The notes beneath the pieces are model-generated. The model was not told the origin of the DNA. It was given only the letters and a program-made list of their open reading frames with translations, and made no database searches. Below are positions 12,501 to 24,500 of a stretch of 64,000 nt of DNA, piece after piece. Made by a program: the position numbers and the translations under genes. The DNA is from Pleodorina starrii (lineage: Eukaryota; Chlorophyta; Chlorophyceae; Chlamydomonadales; Volvocaceae). How positions within the stretch are numbered: position 1 is the first letter of the stretch; every line of letters starts with the position of its first letter. Location: NCBI GenBank assembly GCA_030267565.1, contig BRXU01000007.1:372001-436000 (forward strand), read 5' to 3'.

Positions 12501-15500
12501 GAGGACCATCATGCAGATCACCTCGGGTGAGCGCCGTACGGTAGCCCCCAAAACACGCCGCTGCGATATTTTCTTTTTACCCCCCAAAACACGCCGTAGC
12601 CTTGCTTGGCGTTTGGTCGGTCAGATCCGCGCCGGGGCTTTGCTGTGGAATCGCGCCGCAAAGGGTCTCGGGCTAGTGCCGAGAGCAGGCACTGTCGTTC
12701 GAGTCTGAAAGCTGCTCGCGCCTTCTGTTGGAGCCTTCCGTCGCCTTTCCTGCTGCCTTTCCGTCGCCAGCTTTTTGTTGGGTGTTTCCTAACATCATCC
12801 CTTTCCCGTGATGTGGCGCTTAAGGGGGATCAATATGCCGCTTAGAAGTCTGCATCCGCTCGATCCTCCGTGTGCACCCCATCCCCGCCATGCGCCCCGG
12901 CTTGTGCGTGGATGTATACCCTCTCCCTCCCGGCCCCGCCCCCGCCCCACCTCCCCCCTTACACACGCAAACACGCCACATTGACGCCCCGGTTCTTCCA
13001 ATCCCAACCCCGCAGGCATCACCTCGGTCGTCGACAAGGTGCAGTCGTTCCTGACCTACTGGGAGAAGAAGTATAGGCACGTGTGGGAGGCGGACCGGGA
13101 CGCCTACATCCGTCGCTACGAGAAGGCGCAGAAGCCGCTGTCGTCCTTTGAAGCGGACATCACCCGATATCTGCAGGTGCGGCGCCCGGCGCAGCTAAGG
13201 GCCGAGCAGGCCTGCCTGACCCCCGCCTTCCGAACCCCGCCCTCCGAACCCCGCCCTCCGCCGGCCTATCCGTGGATAATCCCCCTCTTAATCCGTCGCC
13301 GGCCTATCCGTGGATAATCCCCCTCTTAATCCGTCGCCGGCCTATCCGTGGATAATCCGCCGGCCTATCCGTGGATAATCCCCTGCCCCTTTTTCCCCTC
13401 GCCTCGCAGTGCATCGAGGAGATACGCGGCGAGGACGGCGCCACCAACATGCGCTTCCTGCGCATCGACTGCGGCCCGCTCAAGCAGACGCTGGTGGGCC
13501 ACTGCGAGGCCTGGGTGGCCAAGTTCACCGGCCTGCTGGGCCAGCTGGCGCTCACAGAGCTCAAGGCCCTGCACGCGTACTTCAAGTGAGCAGGGCGCCG
13601 GCACCGGTAGTGGCAGCGGACCGTGAAACCTGGTGGGGAGCGGTGGGCGCCAGCCCACCCCGCTTCTGCGCCTCCGGCAAGATCGCCCCCCGCGCCGCGA
13701 CCCGCCGCCCTCGCCCGGCCTCAACCCCTTTCGCAAGCCGGATCCGGGTTCCCCACAGGGCTTTCGGCTTCACTTGCATCACCTCCGTCACATCGCTGCG
13801 GTATCATCTTTACTGCCCCCCGCAACCCGCCCCAACCCGTTCCAACCCGACCCGACCCAACCAGTCAACCAGCCCCAACCCGACCCGACCCGCCCCAACC
13901 CGACCCGACCCGCCCCAACCCGACCCGACCCGCTCCAACCCGACCTGCCCCAACCCGTCACCCAACCCGCAGGGAGTACCGCGAGGCTTTGTGCGTGGCG
14001 CCCGCCTCTCTGGAGCAGCTGGCTGAGCTTGTGGGTCTGCACCGCCGCCTGGCGGACGAGCGCCGCCGCACGGAGGCGCGCTTCGAGCCGCTGCGCGACA
14101 AGTATAAGCTGCTGGAGCGGTACGAGGTGGGCGCCAAGGAGGAGGAGGCAGCGCTGCTGGAGGCGCTGGAGCCCGCGTGGACGGCGTTCCAGGTGGGGGA
14201 GGCAGGCGGAAGCAATGTGTGTGTAGGTATGGTTTTTTTGGGGTCGCTTACCTGTTGTTGGTTTCCGGTTTGTTGTCTAAAAGTGAGGGTGTATGTGGGG
14301 GGAGGGTGGATAAAGGCGAGACCGCAGCCCAGTCCCGCGCCTGCCTAGGTTGTCACCTATCCTGCCGAACGTGCACGAAAGCAGGTCTCCGCTAGCCGCG
14401 CCGCGCCGCGTTCGAGCCCCCACACCTGCCCTCCCTCCCGCCCTTCCGCCTGTCCGCGCCCGCCCTGTCCATCGACACGACGCCGACCGCCCGACGTGCC
14501 CGGCAGGCGTTGCTCGACGAGACCGCCGGCAAGCTGGAGCGCTACAAGGACAACTTCCGCGAGAAGGTCAAGAACCTGCTGGACTCGTTCCTCAAGGACG
14601 TCGCGTCGCTGTGCGACGACTTTACGCGCGACGCGCCCTACTCCTCCGACGTGCCCACCTCGGAGGCGGTGGGCTTCGTCGCGTCGTCCAAGCAGGCCGT
14701 GGAGGACACGCGCAAGCGGGTGCGTTGCACGGGCCGGGGGCAGGGGCTGCCGGCTCTGGCTGCTGCTGCTGGCAGCTGCGTCGTTTTACCGTCTGTGGAG
14801 CGCCTCGCTGCGTTGTGCTGCCGGACAACACTTGTAGTGCCCTGATCCGGACCTCACATGCGCGGTCGCCCGGGATGTGTCCCACATCCGCTCAGAGCCG
14901 CTCGCTACATGGCGTAATGCTCTAGTCCTCGCACCTTCGAGGCCTCTTCCCGACACAATCCCCGCCCTTTTGCTTGCCCCCTCCCTCTCCCCTGTTTGCC
15001 CGCATGGTCCACACGCGCAGGCTATGGAGATCAAGAGCGGCATGGACATCTTCAACATCCCCCAGCCGCAGTACAAGGACCTCGCGGCCATGGAGCGCGA
15101 TTTGGACCTGCTGGACCGCATCTGGAGCCTCAAGTCCGAGTGGGAGCACCTCTACGGCGGCTGGAAAGACGGCTCCTTTGCCGACATCAAGGCAGGTGCC
15201 GCGCGCTTGCCCGCAGGTGCCTCACTCGGCAGCGGCGCCGCTGCCGGGGTCTCATCAGGCCGCTGCGCCGCTGGCCGCCCGCTCCAACCTTTGCGCCATG
15301 TCGACGCGCTGGGATTTGGGGGCTGATGCTCGGCTTTGGATGTCGCGGGCCACGCAGCCGCAGCTGGCTTGGATCACCTGGGGCCTCGCCCTGTAAAGCA
15401 CGCATGCAAGCATCCAAGCGTGCATCCAAGCGTGCATCTAAAGCACGCATCCAAGCTGCAGCTGGTTTGGAGCACCTGGGGACGATTCAGCAAAGTTGCG

Positions 15501-18500
15501 CCCTGGGGATCCGCATAGATGCGCGTCGTCCCGCCGCGCGGACCCCCGTCTGTCAGCTTGCTTTGGACCTCAGACAGACTGTACTGCTGTGAACACCCCC
15601 CCCGCCTCTTCACCCGCGTGCGCCCCTTCTGCAGGTCGACGACATGGAGGAGGCTGCCATCCGCATCAGCAAGAGCGTGGCCAAGCTGGGCCGCGACATC
15701 CGCCACTGGACGGTGTGGAGCGCGCTCAAGGACACGCTGGACGCCTTCAAGCGCACCATGCCCCTCATCACCGACCTGCGCAACCCAGCCATGCGGCCGC
15801 GCCACTGGGAGGACCTGCAGGTGTGTTGATCTGTTGGAGGGAAGGGTGTGAAAGGGAAGCGTGTTGAAGCGTGTGAGGCTCGACTGTATCGCAAAAAGAC
15901 AGGGTCTTCCGAACCCAACCTGCCCCACCTCGCATCTACCCTTCCCCTCGCCCTGTTTCCGCGTGCAACGCCACGCCCTCGCCTGTCCTCGGGGTGCCAT
16001 GTCACGCGCCCGCGCCTGTCCCCGCCTGCACCGCCGCACCGCCCCCTGCCCTGCAGACCCACATCGGCATCAATTTCGACCCGCACTCGCGCGGCTTCAC
16101 GCTAGACAGCGTGGTGGCGCTGCGCCTGGACCAACACGTCGATTTCGTGGCCGAGCTGAGCGTCAACGCAACCAAGGTGCGTGCGAGCAGTCGAGCGCCC
16201 GCGCGCCCACAGGCCCCTCCTCGACGCGGCGCACTCCGCTGCGGCACATGCGCGCGCAGCGCCCCTCGCCGCTACATGTCTCGAGCTCCCCCGCCGCGTC
16301 GCCTGCGTGTTGTCAAGCGGGTGTCCTGCAGTGTCAGCGCGTTGCCGCCTTGACGCACGGCCCACGGCCCTAGAGTCATGGTCGGAGAGGCACCGCAAGC
16401 AACGGCCGGGCGCCCACCTGACCGACCTGACCGACCCGCGGGTCGCTCGCCAATCCCGCAGGAGCTGGCCATCGAGAACAATATCAAGACCATCGCCTCC
16501 ACCTGGACGGCCCTGCCGCTGGACATGGCCGAGTACAAGAGCACCTTCAAGCTGCGCAGCACGGAGGAGATCTTTTCCAGCCTGGAAGAGAACACCGTGA
16601 CGCTGTCCACCATGAAGGCGTCCAAGTACTTTGTGGTGTTCGAGAAGGACATTGCCTTCTGGGAACGCACGCTCAGCCACATCTCCGAGACCATCGAGAT
16701 CATCCTGCAGGTGCGAGGCGGGAGGGAGGGGGGACAGAGGGAGGCGGAAGGCCGCCGCGGCGGCGGACCGCTGAGCGTTGGGCGTTGGGCGTTTCCGGCC
16801 GACCACGTTGGGCGCCTGCCACGCCCAACCGGGTCTCCCGGACGCAAGGCAAGCACCCCTAGGACGGTACCCGCCGTTCCCTTGGTCGCTAGGTCCACCG
16901 CGCGCCTGCGCCACACCACTACCCGCGGTATCTTCTTTCTTGCCCCTGCGCCACACAACTACCCTGCAAGGCAGTCGTAACGCCAGGGAGGGTGGCGCCG
17001 TCCTTCCGGTTCGGGTGGGTGGGAGCACCATGCATGCACACACACACGCATGCGCGCGCGCCCTTGCCCGTCGGCTGTTTGCAGGTCCAACGGCAGTGGA
17101 TGTACTTGGAGAACATTTTCATCGGCTCGGAGGACATCCGCAAGCAGCTGCCGCAGGAGAGCCAGATGTTTGACGGCGTGCACAACACCTTCATGCGCCT
17201 CATGAAGCAGCTCTACAGCACCGGCAACTGCCAGAAGGCCTGCACGGCGCCCGGCCTGCTGGAGTCCTTCCAGGTGGGCGGGGGCCATCCTTTGACGCGC
17301 GCTGGGCACAAGGTGCCTTGCCCCCCGTAAGCTACTTCAAAGCTATCAAAGGAGCTTACGAGGGCAGAACCCTTACGTGGTAGGCGGCCTGTGTGCCCTG
17401 TGCAGTGCCCGTTGCCCTGCATGTGCCTGGAGGCCGCGCCCCTGGAGGGCACAATGCTGGAGACTCCCGCAAACGTGTCTCCTCGCGGCCCTGCTCGCCC
17501 CTGGCGCTGCGCGCCCCCCGTCCCCTCCCCTCACCCCCCGCACAGGACATGAACAACAAGCTGGAGCGCATCCAGAAGTCGCTGGACAACTATCTGGAGA
17601 ACAAGCGCCAGCAGTTCCCGCGCTTCTACTTCCTGTCGTCGGACGACCTGCTGGAGATCCTGGGCCAGGCCAAGGACCCGCTCAACGTGCAGCCCCACCT
17701 CAAAAAGTGCTTCGAAGGTGAATGATTGGCTGGGGCCCGGCCCCGCGGGCGTGTGGGAGGTGCGACGGCGCGGTCGCCCGTGGGCGCTATCGGGTATCCT
17801 GCCGGCTGCTGCCATCACTCTGCTACTTGGCAGCTTGGGAGGCCCAGCCAGAAGCCACCCTTCAATTCCGCACCTCACGCCTCCGACCTTCCAGCACTTA
17901 ATAAAGTCAACGCTTCGGCTTCGCCCGTGGTTGTGCCACGGCTTGCCGGCTGGTGCTTGTGCCGTCCTCCCCGCCTGCCTCGCTTCCCGGCCGCATCCTT
18001 TGAGTACGGTACTCGCCTCGCTTTTCCCGCGCGTCTTGCAGGCATCAAGAAGCTGGATATGCACCTGCCCGGCGACGACCGCAAGCAGACGGTGAGCGTG
18101 GGCATCACCTCCCCCGACGGCGAGTACCTGCCGTTCGCCAACCCGGTGGTGACGGAGGGCCGGCCGGAGGAGTGGCTGAACCGCGTGGAGGACGCCATGT
18201 TCCTCACCACCAAGAAGCACCTGTACAAGGTGCTGGAGGACTCCAAAGGTGAGGAGAGAGCAGATTGGAAGGAGTACGGTAGCATGTGGCGGTAGCGCTG
18301 TGTGTCCGCTGCGCGTAACGCGGAGGCCACGGCGGGCTCTGGGCGCAGCTCTGGTGGGCGACCTTCGGTTGCGAAGGGCAGAGGCCGTAACGAGCCCACA
18401 GATGACCCATGAAAAACACCGCGTTCGCGCACGCCTTTTGCGCGTGCACTGTCATGCGGGATGGTTTATGTTCTCGCGTTTCGGCACGTGCCCGGAATGG

Positions 18501-21500
18501 CGTTTGCGACCCTGTTCGGCCACGCCCCTGAACGCCGCCGCCGCTGATACTGCTGTGCCGCTGCTGCTGTTGCTGTTCTGCCGCCGCCGTCGGCACTGAT
18601 GTTCGGCTACGCAGTCCAAAAGAAGGAGAAGTGGGTCAAGGACAACCAGGGTCAGATGATCATCACCGCCGGCCAGATCGTGTGGACGCACGAGTGCGAG
18701 AAGGCGCTGGCGGAGCAGGACGGCGCGCGCAAGAACCTCAAGCTGCTCAAGAAGAAGTGGATCAGCTACCTGAACAAGCTCACCACCGTCACCCGCTCCA
18801 AGCTCAACAAAATCGAGCGCAACAAGGTAACGACACTACGGCAGCCGTACTTTGCGTGCGCTGGCGGGGCGGGCCGAGCTGCCTCCCCCCACGCTTAAGC
18901 TCCGCCGTGTCCTTTCAGCACCCCGACGGCGCCGCAGCCGGCTGCCTTGGCCGCGCCGCGGCTGCGTAGGCGGCCGCCGTTTCTTCCCTGTAACCAACCA
19001 ACCAGTCCGCACCTGCACTCCCGTGTGCCCACCAGCGCGCATCTGTTTGGGGTTTCCCCCTCCACGCCCTCTCCTTCCGCCTCCTCCTTCTCCCCGCCTC
19101 CCCCCTAAAATCCCCGCCCCCCGGAACCCAGGTGGTGGCGCTGATCACCATCGAGGTGCACGCTCGCGACGTGATTGAGAAGCTGGGCAAGGCCAACTGC
19201 ACCTCCGCCAACGACTTCGAGTGGGTCAGCCAGCTGCGTTTCTACTGGGACCGCGAGAAGAACGACTGCATCGTCAAGCAGGTGCGCAGCGCCGCGGATG
19301 CGCAGCGCCGGTGTACCGGTGCATGTTTGGAAAGCTTGTGACAGCCCTCGCGCCACCTGCTCTGCTGGATTACCGCTGCACCTCGTCCTTGCGCCACACC
19401 TGGCTTCGGGCGCCGGCGACCTGCCGCCGACCTGGCGGCGTTTCGTGTGCGTATAAAGGCCTGTTGCTCTCCGCCTGCGGCTCCGCCCGTTCGTTCCGGC
19501 CCCCCAGGTGCTTTCGGTCTTTTACTACGGCTACGAGTACCAGGGCAACAACGGCCGCCTGGTCATCACGCCGCTCACAGATCGCTGCTACATGACGCTA
19601 GGTGCGGCCGGTGCGGGGTCCGGCGCGGGTGGGGGGCCCTGCCTGCACGATCAATGGGGGGCCTGTCTGCACGATCAATGCTGCACACGGCCGAGCTCCA
19701 CGGCAGAGCTTTCCAACACTGGACAAGGGTGCGGTCGATTGAATCTACAACCTCCGGGCCCAGACTGACCTTTTCCTCTTGTGTGCTCGACCCCTGGAGG
19801 TTACTCGACCCCTGGTCACCCGTCCTTCCATTCACCCACCCGCCCGCCACCTCGCAACCCCGTGCAGGCGCGGCCATGTTCACCCGGCGCGGCGGCAACC
19901 CGCTGGGCCCCGCCGGCACGGGCAAGACCGAGACGGTCAAGGACTTCGGCAAGGCGCTGGCGCGCTATGTGATCGTGTTTAACTGCTCCGATGGCGTAGA
20001 CTACAAGATGACTGGCAAAATGTTCAGCGGTCTTGCGCAGACGGGCGCGTGGGCCTGCCTGGATGAGTTCAACCGCATCGAGGTGGAGGTGTTGTCTGTG
20101 GTGGCCACGCAGATCGCCTGCGTCATGCAGGTGCGTGGCACGGCGAACTGGGTTTGGGTTTGGGTTCACGCGCGCAAAATGGGCGCAGGTACGGTACTTG
20201 CATGAGTAGGGTGGCGTGTTGTGGGTTTTCAGTGAGATGCGACGAACGCTGGAAGGCCTGGAAAGCCCTGGCCGATGCTCACGTCCTGTTTCCCTGGCCA
20301 TGGCCGTGTCCCTGGCCCTCCTGACGCCGTCGCCGTCGGCATTCCGCAGGCTATTAAGGAGGCCAAGAAGCGCTTCCTGTTCCTGGGCCAGGAGATCCGG
20401 CTCAACCCATCCTGCGGCATTTTCGTGACCATGAACCCCGGCTACGCGGGCCGCTCCGAGCTGCCTGACAACCTCAAGGTGAGTGGGGGAGAGGAGCGGT
20501 CGGTCGGTGGCGCTGCCTCACGCTCACGTGCGGATTAAAACGCCTCCCTAGCGCTGCTACTGCCTCACTGCTGCCTCTTCTGCTGCCTTCACTGCCGCCA
20601 TGCTGCTGCCCATTGTGCTGCTGCTCCGTCTGCTAACGCCGTCTTCGTCTCTCCGCTGCGGTATCTTCTTTTTACCCCACAGGCGATGCTGCGGCCCGTG
20701 TCCATGATGGTTCCCGACTTCACGCTGATCGCGGAGATCATGATGTTCAGTGAGGGCTTCTCCTCCGCCAAGGTGCTGGCCAAGAAGATGATTGCCATCA
20801 TGGAGCTGTCGCAGCAGCAGCTGTCCAAGCAGGACCACTACGACTACGGACTGCGGTGGGTGGCGTGGGTGGCTGGCTGGCGGCTGCGTGGGGGACAGCA
20901 CGCAGAGCCTATAGGTGCTTTGGCCCCTGGTCGCCCGCGCTGCAGCGCACGGCCCCGCTGGCCCGCTGGCTCTACGGTACCCTTCCGAGGCTTCGAGACA
21001 GCCCACCGTGACATGGACACCAAAGCAGCGACAAAGCGCTCCAGGACCCCGCAGAGTTATTCGGCGACCTTTGCTTCAGCGTCAGCTCCAGCTTTGCTCC
21101 TCCATGAGCGTTTTCCCAACGCTGTCACGTAATGACGTGCCGGGGTCCTCCTCACCCGCGCAAGCGCGTGTGTGTGCATGTGTGTGTATACGCGCGTGCG
21201 ATCCCCTAGGAAGTGCCTGAGAGTTAGGGCACTGAACTTGTGGCCGTGAGGTCACCAGTTTGATGCTGGCCTTCGCAGAGGGCTGGGTGACCGATGGGGG
21301 CCCGTATACGCGCGTGCAGGTCCTTCGTCATCCCCATCGCGCGCGCCGCCGGCTCGTTGAAGCGTCTGGACCCCGACGGCAGCGAGGAGGTCATCCTGTA
21401 CCGCACCATGCTTGACCTCATCAAGCCCAAGCTCGTCTACCTGGACCTGCCGCTGTTCATGGCGCTGCTGTCGGACCTATTCCCCGGCGTGGAGCTGCCG

Positions 21501-24500
21501 CCGCCCGACGGCGGGTCGCTGCGCCGCGCCATCGAGGCGGAGCTGCGGGAGTCCAACCTGCAGGTGAGGACTGGGGGGGTTAGCCTGCAGGTGAGGACTG
21601 AGGTGGGGGCCCAACCTGCAGGTGAGGACTGAGGACTGAGGGGGGGGGGCAAATTGCAGGCGAGGACCGCAACCGCGCCGTTCGGCGGCGGTGGCGGCGG
21701 TGGCGAGGTATTGCCGCGTCGTTGGCCGTGACCCATGGGTCGGCTGGGGGCGTTCCGATTGCCGGATACGGTAGTGCATCCTGCATGCGCTTTGCCTCTG
21801 GGGCCATCATCTGGGGCTATCATCGTATCATGCCTTCGGCCGCGCCTCAGTCTTGATGGCTCTATTTACCCACCTAGCGGGTCGCCAACCTACAATTCGG
21901 TCCTGGTTCCGTTCGCCAACGTCGCCTCCCTGCCTCCCACTGCTCGGAGGTCTCGTCTTTCTTTAACTGTACCCTTCGATGATGCCGCCCCGGCCCGGCC
22001 CGGCCCGGCCCGGCCCGGCCCGGCCCGGCCCGGCCCGGCCCGGCCCGGCCCGGCCCGCAGATCGTGCCCGAGTTCGTGACCAAGATCATCCAGGTGTTTG
22101 ATTGCAAGGTGGCCCGCCACGGCAACATGCTTGTGGGCCGCACCGGCTCCGGCAAGAGTGAGGCGTGGAAGTGCCTGCAGCGCGCGCTGGGCCGCCTGCG
22201 CAAGGAGGAGCCCGACGACGAGCGCTTCCAAAAGGTGCGCGCCGCGCGTGACGGGCAGCCAGCCAGCCAGCTCACCAGCAAGCGACTGCACGAAGCCAGG
22301 GTCGCGCCTTCACTGGCCCTGTTGGGCCAAGCCACGCTGTTTTTCTCATCCCTGCGGTCCTCGCTACGGTTTCACCTTTGCTACCCCCCTCCCGTGGGGT
22401 TGGGCCGTGAGGCCCTCTGCGACCGCCACATCGGAACCCCTATTGTATAACACACACGCATCCTACAACCCTACCCCCCCCTCGTGGGGCCCTTTCTTGG
22501 ACTGCTGCAGGTGCACGTGTACACCATCAACCCGCTGGCGTTGTCTAACGACGAGCTGTACGGCTGCTTCGAGGCGGCGACCCACGAGTGGCAGGACGGC
22601 GTGCTGGCCCGCATCATGCGCACGGTGTGCAAGGACGAGAGCCCCGACCAGAAGTGGATCCTGTTCGACGGCCCCGTGGACACGCTGTGGATCGAGTCCA
22701 TGAACACCACGCTGGATGACAACAAGCTGCTCACGCTGCTCAGCGGTAGGCGGCAGGGGGGCAGGGGGGGCAGGGAGGCGGCGGACGACAGGGGGGTGGT
22801 GGCGGGGCGGGGGGGGGGCAGGGGCTTGCAGCAGGCCGCAGGGGGGCGGTGGGGGGGGAGTGGGAGCGGCAGGTGCTGCGGGGGCGCACGTGAGCGGGGC
22901 TTGAGCAGGGTGTGTGGAATGTCCGCAGGCATGGCCGCATGCGGGTCTGTGGGTCGCCAACCGCAACGGCCGATGCCCAGTTGCTCGCGCGAGCGGCTCC
23001 GAACACGTACTTACACATGTATCTAAAGATACGTAGGGGTGCAGGTATTATGTAGGTGCGAAGACATGTAGGAATGTAGGCTCCGCCCACTCCCACTCCC
23101 TCCCCTCCCCGCCCCGCCCCACTCCTCCTCCACTCCCGCCCACTTAACCCCCTTTCCGCCCCCCTCCCGCCGCCCTCCGGCCAGGCGAGCGCATCGCCAT
23201 GACCCCCAGCGTATCGCTGTTGTTCGAGGTCGAGGACCTGTCGCAGGCCTCCCCCGCCACCGTGTCCCGCGCCGGCATGATTTACCTCAATGTGGAAGAC
23301 CTGGGCTGGCGGCCCTTCATCACCTCCTGGCTGGCGGCCAAGGCGGCGGCGCCCGGCGCGGAGCCCGCCATCCTGGAAACGGTGACCAAGATGGTGGACA
23401 AGTACATGGAGGCGGCGCTGGAGCACAAGCGGCTGCTGTGCAGGCGAGCGGGGAGGGCGGGTTGGGGCGCTGTGTGTGTTGGCGGGGGGGAGGCCCGCGA
23501 TGTGGCCAAATGGGATGGGGTTTGGGCGGGCGAGTGTACGCTGAGGATGTTTTTTGGCGCCGCTGTGAGTGTGTCTGTGTGTGTATGTGACTGACTGTGG
23601 GATATGGACCGCGGGCGATATAAAGTTGCTCCATTCAGAACCGCTGCTGACGTGCGCTGCCGCGCCCATCGTCTGTCTGTCTGTTGCACGTTGCGCAGGG
23701 AGCTGGTGCCCACCGACCGGCTGTCCTGCGTGCGCGCCTTCACCCGCCTCTTCGACGCGCTGGCGGTGCCGGAGAACGGCGTGGGAGCCATGCCTGTGGA
23801 GGAGACGCCCGGCGGGCCCGGCGGCGCGGGCGGCCCCGGCGGCGGTGCCAAGGGCACCGTGCCCACCACCCCCGCCACGGCGGTGGCGCCGGTGGACGAC
23901 CCGGGCAGCGGCGGCAACAGCCTGGTTGAGATGTGGTTCCTGTTCTGCCTCATCTGGGGCATCGGGGGGCCGCTGGACGAGGACGGTCGCAAGAAGTTTG
24001 ACGCGTTCATGCGCGAAATGGACACACGGTGGGGCCTGGCTGGCTGGCTGGGTGGGTGGGTGGATGGTCACCGGGGGATAATCCGCTGTCTAACAGGGGC
24101 AGTGTTGGGGGGGATGGGAGGCAATGGTTACTGCGGGCTACCTGGTTTATCAAACCCCTTCCCTTTCCCCCCCCTTGAGACTGTCATGCTCTTAACACCC
24201 TCCCCACCCGGTTCCTCCTTTACCCTCCCCCGCTCTGTTCCCCCCTCGCAGCTACCCCAGCGCCGAGACGGTGTTCGAGTACTTCGTGGACCCCAAGACC
24301 AAGGCCTGGCTGGCCTGGGAGACGCGCCTGACGGGCGCCTTCAAGCCCAGCCTGGACCAGCCGTTCTTCAAGATCCTGGTCCCCACCGTGGACACGGTGC
24401 GCAACCGCTTCGTGGGCAGCTCGCTGGTGCGCGTGTCGCAGCACACGCTCATCGTGGGCAACGTGGGCGTGGGCAAGACCATGATCGTGGGCAGCCTGCT

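Larger units (their letters stand above)
3504..14719 (+). other. DHC10: Dynein tail region (exons 1-19, residues 1-1283)
   Basis: Exons: 3504-3666, 3721-3950, 5010-5276, 5658-6258, 6892-7028, 7511-7680, 8027-8159, 8582-8821, 9138-9294, 9720-9895, 10253-10398, 10737-10902, 11322-11495, 11852-12070, 12427-12526, 13016-13176, 13410-13585, 13973-14192, 14507-14719. This is the DHC_N1-type tail that dimerises with the 1-alpha chain and binds intermediate chains in the I1 complex. Recognisable family strings are [25 protein letters not shown] and SSYLAPF. Every exon boundary is GT-AG and phase compatible. Exon 1 has no clear counterpart in animals, so the first 60 or so residues are less certain than the rest. 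Confidence 0.85.
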
